From assembly GCA_002715465.1 (NCBI GenBank), contig PAYY01000009.1:43603-55007 (forward strand): DNA of 11,405 nt, read 5' to 3'. The notes beneath the pieces are model-generated. The model had not been told where the DNA came from. It saw nothing but the letters and a program-made list of their open reading frames with translations, and made no database searches. The translations under genes and the position numbers were made by a program. This stretch comes from Fidelibacterota bacterium (GTDB taxonomy: Bacteria > Marinisomatota > Marinisomatia > Marinisomatales > S15-B10). This document shows, piece after piece, positions 1 to 5,277 of this stretch (positions are counted from its first letter, which is position 1; each line of letters opens with the position of its first letter).

Positions 1-667
1 GATAAAATAAATTATCGTTTGTTTATTCCTTACGATTATAACCCTAACACATCATATCCATTGGTTCTTTTTCATCATGGAGCAGGAGGAAGAGGAAATG
101 ATAACATTAAGAATGTAGAAGGTCCCTGTCCATTAAAATGCGCTACCCCTGAAAGACAAGCCAAGAATTCTGCTTTCATTATTGTCCCTCAAATTCCATT
201 TAATTCAAATAAAAAAAACATTCAAAAGTCCTCCAAGCAATGAAGAAATACATGCTCATATAAAAACCATTCATGAAATACTTGATAGCCTTGAGAATGA
301 ATTTTCTATCGATACTAATAGGGAATATGTGACTGGTTTGTCAATGGGTGGAGAATCTACTTGGATGTCACTTTTAGAACGTCCGAATAGATTTGCTGCT
401 GCTGTGCCAATATGTGTTGGAAATAAATTTATTGGCATAGGACCCTCTGAACTTGGACGAAGATTTTCAAAATTACCTTTATGGTTATTTCATGGCGCAG
501 CAGATAAGGTAATATCGGTAGACATTTCACAAACCTTGATCAAAGCGTTGTGTGATGCTGGAGGTGAACCAAACTATACAGAGTATCCAAAAGTAGGGCA
601 TGATAGTTGGGAATTAGCCTACAGGGATTCAACATTAATTGAATGGATATTTGACCAGTCTTTGTAA
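1..667 (+). pseudogene. alpha/beta-hydrolase esterase, 5'-truncated by the window and frameshifted
   Basis: This is a secreted-esterase or peptidase-like alpha/beta hydrolase of the PHB-depolymerase/feruloyl-esterase type. The reading frame is open from base 1 and enters at once the family's N-terminal strand (YRLFIPYDYNP), so the true start lies upstream of the window. The oxyanion-side motif LVLFHHGAGGRG follows, then IIVPQ. The frame from base 1 stops at 243. The homologous remainder continues in the +1-shifted frame up to 667, with the nucleophile motif GLSMGG (Ser codon 341-343), the acid in FHGAADKV (Asp 503-505) and the base in VGHDSW (His 599-601). The two halves join naturally around the eight-A run at 211-218, as if one extra A were present. 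All three catalytic residues survive, so this is either a very recent pseudogene or a homopolymer sequencing error. The fold assignment is firm; the substrate is unknown. Confidence 0.8.
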
Positions 668-710
668 AGGGCCTTATTTATACGTTGTATTTAGGATATA
701 AGAGTTTTTC

Positions 711-740
711 TTGACACAAATAACAATCTAGATGTAGAAT
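711..740 (+). promoter_or_regulatory. sigma70-like promoter for the sulfur operon
   Basis: A perfect -35 box TTGACA at 711-716 is followed, after an 18-base spacer, by TAGAAT at 735-740, one mismatch from the TATAAT consensus. Transcription would begin near 747, just ahead of the riboswitch aptamer. The site lies in the gap after the esterase and is the only strong housekeeping promoter I see in the window. It does not resemble the TTTG/TAnnTTTG promoters of classical Bacteroidia. Confidence 0.72.
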
Positions 741-764
741 TAGATGCTTCTTGAAAGTTCGGCG

Positions 765-880
765 TCTGAAATTATCCAGAAAGGTGGAGGGAACAGGCCC
801 TTTGATACCTTAGCAACCTCTCGCAACTTGCGATAAGGTGCTAAATCCTGCCCCGGTTAGACGTGGGGAGAGATAAGATT
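765..880 (+). ncRNA. SAM-I (S-box) riboswitch aptamer
   Basis: This cis-acting RNA binds S-adenosylmethionine and normally lowers expression of sulfur amino acid genes when SAM is plentiful. The S-box signature is present in order: P1 5' strand ATTATC (771-776), then AGGTGGAGGGA, GGCCC, TTAGCAACCT, a P3 hairpin (TCGCA-ACT-TGCGA), AAGGTGCTAAATCCTG, a CCCC/GGGG P4 stem, and the closing AGAGATAAG (870-877) that pairs back to P1. It lies about 25 bases after the predicted transcription start and some 170 bases before a DUF4395-cysM-mec-UBL/E1 operon, a context that fits sulfur control. I recognise the class from its conserved core; no covariance search was run. SAM-IV shares part of this core, but the P3/P4 layout fits SAM-I best. 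Confidence 0.93.
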
Positions 881-1044
881 TGGTACACCGAATCTCACCT
901 CGACAATCCATTACACACCAAGGATTCTTTGTATAGTGTTTTTATTCACTAGCGAAAAGACTACGATCTTAAAGAAATAACTAGATTTTCTAATTAGTGA
1001 AAATCAAACAATGTAAATAATGGACCAAAAAAAGGAATAATGAT
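876..1044 (+). promoter_or_regulatory. riboswitch leader with candidate expression-platform hairpins
   Basis: No gene is visible between the aptamer and the GTG start at 1045. The leader can fold into several hairpins. One has an 8-bp stem, AGATTTGG-TACA-CCGAATCT (876-895), whose left arm overlaps the 3' strand of aptamer helix P1. Another is TAGTG/CACTA around 934-951. A third is GATTTTC-N8-GAAAATC (984-1005). TCACTA (946-951) could instead pair with TAGTGA (995-1000), which makes the last two hairpins mutually exclusive with that pairing. None is followed by a convincing U-run, so a classical intrinsic terminator is not evident. The platform may act by another route, such as access to the ribosome binding site. 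The sequence is visible; the mechanism is inferred. Confidence 0.45.
1031..1036 (+). promoter_or_regulatory. ribosome binding site selecting a GTG start
   Basis: AAAGGA sits 8 bases ahead of GTG at 1045. Two ATG codons lie just upstream, at 1040 and 1043, but both run immediately into the TGA at 1046-1048. The GTG is therefore the only usable start in this cluster. Confidence 0.65.
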
Positions 1045-1551
1045 GTGAAAAAAGAAACTTTGTCCGAAATTTTTTCTTTTCCTGAAGTCGTAAATGAATA
1101 TGCTGCTAGATTAGTTGCTTTTCTAGTATTGTGTCTGTCCATATTAATTATAAAAACAGAAAATATTTGGCTTTTAAGCTTTTTAACATATGGTTTTTGG
1201 GCACGGGTATTGACAGGGCCAACACTAAGTCCATTAGGATTAATTGTTACAAAAGGTATAATTCCAGCCTTTGGAAATCCTAGTAAATCAGTGATTGGAC
1301 CACCAAAAAGATTTGCGCAGGCTATTGGAGTTGTATTTTCAACTACAGCGCTAGCAATTGCAATTATGGGAAATTGGTCAATTAGTATAAATATAATTCT
1401 TGTCTTAGCAATCTTTGCTTCTTTGGAATCTCTTTTTGGCTTTTGTGCGGGGTGTTGGGTTTTTGGTCATTTAATTCGCTTGAGAATCATCCCGGAGAAA
1501 TTTTGTGCTAAATGTCAGAATTTAGAATTCTCCTTATCACAGAAATCATGA
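1045..1551 (+). CDS. DUF4395 integral membrane protein with two CxxC pairs
   Basis: This is a 168-residue inner-membrane protein of the DUF4395 family, whose biochemical role is not established. Family landmarks are NEYAARLVA near residue 17, the FWARVLTGPTLSPLG loop, the highly conserved GPPKRFAQAIG segment, and GFCAGC near the end of the last helix. About four hydrophobic segments are visible, near 22-38, 42-56, 92-109 and 113-143. Two Cys pairs stand out: C134-A-G-C137 at the membrane edge and C154-A-K-C157 in the short C-terminal tail. It is the first gene after the SAM riboswitch and lies 29 bases before the cysteine synthase gene. This links it to sulfur assimilation, perhaps import or relay of a reduced sulfur compound, which is inference. 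Start is GTG at 1045, set by AAAGGA. Confidence 0.85.
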   Translation: MKKETLSEIFSFPEVVNEYAARLVAFLVLCLSILIIKTENIWLLSFLTYGFWARVLTGPTLSPLGLIVTKGIIPAFGNPSKSVIGPPKRFAQAIGVVFSTTALAIAIMGNWSISINIILVLAIFASLESLFGFCAGCWVFGHLIRLRIIPEKFCAKCQNLEFSLSQKS

Positions 1552-1580
1552 ATTGAAATGAAGATTTTATTCTAAATATT

Positions 1581-2462
1581 ATGTTAGAATTGATCGGAAA
1601 TACTCCTCTAGTTGACCTTTCCAACCTGTTCTCTGAAAAGTCACCACAAATCTTTGGAAAGGCGGAATGGATGAATCCCGGAGGATCAATAAAAGACAGG
1701 CCAGTAAAACGAATGTTGTTAAAAGCATTAGAATCAGGTTCCCTAACAAAAGAAAAAACTATTTTAGACTCAAGTAGTGGCAATGCAGGCATTGCTTACG
1801 CAATGATAGGTAGTGTGTTAGAACTTAATGTAACAATTGTAATCCCTGGTAATGCTAGTGAAGAAAGAAAACAACGTATCAAAGCACATGGGGCAAAAAT
1901 TATTGAAACGGATCCTCTTGAAGGTTATGATGAAGCGCTTCGGTATGCTCATCAATTATATAATAAACACCCTGAAAAATATTGGCTTTGTAATCAATAC
2001 GAAAATGATAATAATTGGCTTTCACATTTTGAAGAAACCGCTGAAGAATTAATTAATCAAATTTCAGGTCAAATTACTCATTATGTTGGTGGTGTAGGGA
2101 CAGGAGGCTCCTTGACAGGAATTGGAAGAAGATTAAAAACTGAAAATCCTCTTGTTCAAATTATTGCAATTAGACCTGAATTATGGCCTGGTATTGAGGG
2201 GTTAAAACCTTTGCAGTCAAAAGATGATATAATACCTAAAATTTTTGATGAATCTATTATAGATGAGTGGATTGATGTTAGGGCTGATGACGCTAAACAG
2301 TGGTGCAAGAATCTAGCAAAAAAGGGTATTTTTGTAGGGCAATCTTCTGGGGCCAATCTAGCCGGAATAAGTGAAATCATTAAGAATTTATCTGATGGAG
2401 TTATTGTGACCTTATTAAATGATTTTGGTGATAGATATTTTTCTACAGGGTTATGGTCTTGA
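1581..2462 (+). CDS. cysM: PLP-dependent cysteine synthase, CysM/O-phosphoserine sulfhydrylase type
   Basis: This cytoplasmic 293-residue fold-type II PLP enzyme makes L-cysteine by beta-replacement on an activated serine. IGNTPLV opens the protein. PLP binds Lys38 in NPGGSIKDRP, SSSGNAGIA (64-72) is the substrate loop, GGVGTGGSLTG (170-180) holds the cofactor phosphate, and GQSSGAN (253-259) follows. The protein ends soon after FSTGLW, as CysM proteins do. The CysK-type inhibitor/CysE-binding surface is not apparent. Its neighbours are a Mec-like protease and a CysO-like carrier, which argues that sulfur comes from a protein thiocarboxylate, as in mycobacterial CysM, rather than from free sulfide. 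I cannot tell O-phosphoserine from O-acetylserine: where mycobacterial CysM is thought to use an Arg for phosphate, the rough alignment here gives Lys209. No strong ribosome binding site precedes the ATG. Confidence 0.9.
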   Translation: MLELIGNTPLVDLSNLFSEKSPQIFGKAEWMNPGGSIKDRPVKRMLLKALESGSLTKEKTILDSSSGNAGIAYAMIGSVLELNVTIVIPGNASEERKQRIKAHGAKIIETDPLEGYDEALRYAHQLYNKHPEKYWLCNQYENDNNWLSHFEETAEELINQISGQITHYVGGVGTGGSLTGIGRRLKTENPLVQIIAIRPELWPGIEGLKPLQSKDDIIPKIFDESIIDEWIDVRADDAKQWCKNLAKKGIFVGQSSGANLAGISEIIKNLSDGVIVTLLNDFGDRYFSTGLWS

Positions 2463-2465
2463 ACA

Positions 2466-2900
2466 ATGGCAATTTATCTTCCCAAAAAAATAATTGATGA
2501 ATTTTTATACCACGCCCAAGTTGATTATCCACAAGAGTGTTGCGGATTCATTTTGGGAAGATTAGAAAAAAATAAGTCTCTAGGGATTGAATATATTCAG
2601 GTACAAAATATTCAAGAAAAAAATAAAAAGAGACGCTTTCTTATTGATCCTATTGAATATATAAGAGTAGAAGATCTAGCTGAAAAGAAGCAATTATCTA
2701 TAATAAGTATAGTTCACTCTCATCCAGATCATCCTGACAAACCTTCAGAGTTTGACCGGGTTCATTCTTGGCCAGGATTTAGTTATGTAATTATTTCTGT
2801 AATTAATGGAGTCTCTAAAAGTTTTCGCTCTTGGATTTTAGATGAGGATCGAATGAAATTTTCTGATGAAAAAATTGTTATAAAGGAATCATTAAAATGA
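2466..2900 (+). CDS. mec: JAMM/MPN+ zinc metalloprotease, Mec-type
   Basis: This is a 144-residue single-domain JAB1/MPN/Mov34 metalloprotease, probably cytoplasmic. The full JAMM zinc site is present: catalytic Glu24 in YPQECCGF, then HSHPDHPDKPSEFDR with His84, His86, Ser94 and Asp97. In Mycobacterium tuberculosis, Mec+ releases cysteine from the C-terminus of the CysO-cysteine adduct, and the same role is expected here. The gene starts 3 bases after cysM and ends in an ATGA overlap with the next gene, so translation is coupled. Because the next gene carries the CysO-like domain inside a fusion, this protease may also cut after the internal Gly-Gly (inference). It lacks an Ub-fold or other extra domain and is of normal length for bacterial stand-alone JAB proteins. 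Confidence 0.88.
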   Translation: MAIYLPKKIIDEFLYHAQVDYPQECCGFILGRLEKNKSLGIEYIQVQNIQEKNKKRRFLIDPIEYIRVEDLAEKKQLSIISIVHSHPDHPDKPSEFDRVHSWPGFSYVIISVINGVSKSFRSWILDEDRMKFSDEKIVIKESLK

Positions 2901-4315
2901 GTAATCGTATAAAAATACCCTCTCCATTGCGTCAGTTTACTGATAATAAATCATATGTTGAAGTAGATGGATTGACGATTAAAGAAGTGTTAATAAAAAT
3001 ATTTGAACAATACCCTCAAATACAAAGTCATATTCTTGATAACAATGGAGAGATGCGCAATTTTGTTAATATATATGTTAATGGAAAAAATATTAAGGAA
3101 AAGGATAATTTAGACACCTCGGTTCCTATTGATTCAGATATCCGTATTATTCCAGCAATTGCTGGAGGTTTAGAGGAAAATCCTAATTTAGATAAGAATG
3201 AAATAAACCGTTATGCTCGACATTTTTCTTTACCTGAATTTGGTATAGAAGGACAAAAAAAATTAAAAACTGCAAAAGTTCTTGTAGTAGGTGTAGGAGG
3301 ATTAGGGAGCCCAGTTTTACTGTATCTAGCCGCGGCTGGTGTTGGAAGAATTGGATTAGTGGATTTTGATATCGTGGATGAAAGCAACCTTCAAAGACAG
3401 ATACTTTTTGGCGTTGATGTTTTGGGAAAACCCAAAACTAAATCAGCGGAAAAAAAATTATTACAATTAAATCCAAACCTTAAATTAGATGTTTATGAAA
3501 CACGCCTTACAGCTGAAAAAGCTCTTAATATTCTTGAACATTATGATATAATTATTGATGGAACAGATAATTTTCAAACACGTTATTTAGTTAATGATGC
3601 CTGTGTCATTTTAGGAAAACCTAATGTTTATGGGAGCATCTTTCGTTTTGAAGGACAAGCTTCAGTTTTTAATTACAAAGATGGTCCATGCTATCGCTGT
3701 TTATATCCGGAGCCACCTCCTCCGGGATTAGTGCCATCATGTGCTGAGGGAGGAGTACTAGGTGTATTGCCTGGAATAATTGGGTGTATTCAAGCTAATG
3801 AAACAATAAAAATTATTACTGGTATAGGTAAAACTCTTAAAGGACGTTTTTTACTTTATGATGCATTGGAATTGGATTTTCAAGAAGTTTCTATAAAACG
3901 AGACCAATCCTGCAAAGTATGTGGCGACAACCCAACTGTTACAGAATTAATTGATTATGACCAGTTTTGCGGCATTGACAATGCTATAATTGATCAACAA
4001 TGGGATGAGATTTCTGTAATGGAATTAAATGAAAAAATCCAGATGGGAGAATCTACATTTATATTAGATGTCCGAGAAAATTTTGAAGTTCAATTGGAAG
4101 AATTTGAAGGTGCTGTACATATACCAATGAATCAAGTGGAATCGCGATTAGATGAAATTAAACAACAAGATGAAATAATAGTTCTTTGTAAAACTGGAGG
4201 AAGAGCTGCTAAAATTTGTTCTTTGTTAACGGAAAATAATTTTAATAAAGTTATGAATCTAAAGGGTGGGATTACAGCATGGTCTCAATTTATTGCATCA
4301 GTTCATTCTAATTAA
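2897..4315 (+). CDS. CysO/MoaD-like ubiquitin-fold carrier + MoeB/MoeZ E1-like adenylyltransferase + rhodanese fusion
   Basis: This three-domain cytoplasmic sulfur-activation protein has 472 residues. Residues 1-91 are a beta-grasp sulfur carrier ending PAIAGG (Gly90-Gly91), the same type of ending as mycobacterial CysO. Residues about 100-350 form a ThiF/MoeB/Uba4 E1 domain. It shows the nucleotide loop VVGVGGLGSP (130-139), DFD then NLQRQ with Arg167, and DGTDN (221-225). Zinc Cys pairs are CYRC (265/268) and CKVC (339/342), and SCAEGG carries Cys282, where Uba4/MOCS3 enzymes have their reactive Cys. Residues about 370-470 are a rhodanese with Cys431 in the loop CKTGGRA. The expected chemistry is adenylation of the carrier C-terminus, then sulfur transfer from the rhodanese persulfide to give the thiocarboxylate used by CysM. 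The carrier end is buried in the chain here. No in-frame start codon lies just after Gly-Gly, so release would have to be proteolytic. Confidence 0.92.
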   Translation: MSNRIKIPSPLRQFTDNKSYVEVDGLTIKEVLIKIFEQYPQIQSHILDNNGEMRNFVNIYVNGKNIKEKDNLDTSVPIDSDIRIIPAIAGGLEENPNLDKNEINRYARHFSLPEFGIEGQKKLKTAKVLVVGVGGLGSPVLLYLAAAGVGRIGLVDFDIVDESNLQRQILFGVDVLGKPKTKSAEKKLLQLNPNLKLDVYETRLTAEKALNILEHYDIIIDGTDNFQTRYLVNDACVILGKPNVYGSIFRFEGQASVFNYKDGPCYRCLYPEPPPPGLVPSCAEGGVLGVLPGIIGCIQANETIKIITGIGKTLKGRFLLYDALELDFQEVSIKRDQSCKVCGDNPTVTELIDYDQFCGIDNAIIDQQWDEISVMELNEKIQMGESTFILDVRENFEVQLEEFEGAVHIPMNQVESRLDEIKQQDEIIVLCKTGGRAAKICSLLTENNFNKVMNLKGGITAWSQFIASVHSN

Positions 4316-4357
4316 TGGCAATAACTAATTCGTAATAATTGCATTTCCTATACCTCA

Positions 4358-4816
4358 CTATTTCTTTGTTGTAATTATAATAACGCCGTTTGCACCTCTG
4401 GCTCCATAAATAGCTGAAGCGGATGCATCTTTAAGTACATCTATAGATTGTATTGATTTAATATCAAAAAAGGTTAATATGCTCTGATCATTAGTAGGCA
4501 TTCCATCAATTACAATTAATGGATTATTGTTGTTCAAAGTATTAATCCCCCGGATTAATACTTGTGATGGTCTGCCGTTAGGTGTTCCAGAATTCTCTAC
4601 ATATAAACCTGGAACTCGTGCTTTTAAAAAGCTGAGAATATTCATGCTGGTACTTTCATTAATTATCTCTAAGTCAACCGATGAAACAGCTTGAGTCAAA
4701 TCCGCTTTTTTTTCAGTTGAATAGCCTGTATTAATGGATTCTGTATCATAGTCTCGAGGAACAGTGGAGATACAGGACATAAAAAATAGAGAAGTAAAGA
4801 AAAAGTTTTTTTTCAT
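4358..4816 (-). CDS. orphan SusC/RagA-type TonB plug domain, putative lipoprotein
   Basis: This 152-residue protein contains the plug domain of SusC/RagA-type TonB-dependent receptors and nothing else. The order is TGYSTEKKADLTQAVSSV (the usual lead-in), ILSFLKARVPGLYVENSG, VLIRGINTLNNNNPLIVIDG, DIKSIQSIDVLKDASASAIY, and GARGANGVIIITTKK just before the stop. A full receptor would continue into a beta-barrel of several hundred residues. Here a TAG follows at once, and the converging gene occupies the DNA beyond, so no barrel was lost nearby by a simple frameshift. The N-terminus is hydrophobic and reaches Cys15 in FFMSC, an acceptable but non-classical lipobox, suggesting a lipid-anchored envelope protein. 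It follows the Cys-motif gene by 16 bases on the same strand, with AGAGAG as ribosome binding site. Its function without a barrel is unknown. Confidence 0.85.
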   Translation of the reverse strand: MKKNFFFTSLFFMSCISTVPRDYDTESINTGYSTEKKADLTQAVSSVDLEIINESTSMNILSFLKARVPGLYVENSGTPNGRPSQVLIRGINTLNNNNPLIVIDGMPTNDQSILTFFDIKSIQSIDVLKDASASAIYGARGANGVIIITTKK

Positions 4817-4832
4817 TTATTTCTCTCTGGGG

Positions 4833-5231
4833 CTATTTGGGACTACCTCCATCAAGTGGGATTTCAGCCCATTTCTTACCTTTTTTGGCTTCCATTTTAG
4901 TTGGACTAATATTATTGCCAGTGATTTTTCCGCTAAGACGAATAGTTTGAGCAGCAAAGTTAGCATAGCCTGGGCTAGGAGCTATAATAACAAATATATT
5001 TCCAGCACTATCGACAATGCCTGCTGGGGTACCTTTTTCTAAACAACCAACAGCACAACTTTTATGTCCTTCACCCCGCATCCCCCCAGATAAAAAACAA
5101 GAAAGATCAACCACTTCACCTTCTATACTTGAAGATTGTTTTTTACCCTTTTTTTCATGGTTGTCAGCTCTTATACTTCCAGATACAATCAATAATAAAA
5201 AACAAACTAATCTCATACATCTATTTTTCAT
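4833..5231 (-). CDS. small exported protein with C-x10-H-x2-C-x3-C motif
   Basis: This 132-residue protein begins with a basic, hydrophobic signal peptide (about residues 1-22, ending near IRA), so it is likely periplasmic or surface-exposed. After a Lys/Ser-rich linker comes EGEVVDLSCFL, then GEGHKSCAVGCLEKGTPAGI. This gives Cys45, His56, Cys59 and Cys63, a plausible metal or disulfide site. The later part (GNIFVIIAPS, TIRLSGKITGNN) looks like a small beta-barrel of OB-fold type. I recall similar hypothetical proteins in other Gram-negative phyla but cannot name a family. AGGAG (5237-5241 on the plus-strand numbering) lies about 5 bases before the ATG and supports this start. It is the first gene of a two-gene minus-strand unit with the plug protein, and is divergent from the sulfatase 46 bases away. 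Confidence 0.78.
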   Translation of the reverse strand: MKNRCMRLVCFLLLIVSGSIRADNHEKKGKKQSSSIEGEVVDLSCFLSGGMRGEGHKSCAVGCLEKGTPAGIVDSAGNIFVIIAPSPGYANFAAQTIRLSGKITGNNISPTKMEAKKGKKWAEIPLDGGSPK

Positions 5232-5277
5232 AATAACTCCTAAATTAAGCTGTCGATTTTTTCATTTTCTTAAATTT

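Noticed and set aside
672..709. Possible terminator after the esterase (weak stem 672-695, then GTTTTT)
   Set aside because: The stem has mismatches and its T-run begins about 10 bases after the stem, so it does not look like a working intrinsic terminator.
3161..3200. GGAGG at the Gly-Gly codons of the fusion, as an internal ribosome binding site for a separate E1
   Set aside because: The bases simply encode Gly-Gly. No in-frame ATG, GTG or TTG follows at a useful distance, and the nearby ATG (AAGAATGAA) is out of frame.
4316..4357. Shared terminator between the converging fusion gene and plug gene
   Set aside because: The 42-base gap is AT-rich, but I see no GC-bearing stem followed by a T-run on either strand.
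5017..5277. N-terminal extension of the first sulfatase upstream of 5278
   Set aside because: This part is antisense to the exported Cys-motif gene, which has an AGGAG site and signal peptide. The extension has no sulfatase features, and a signal peptide begins properly at 5278.
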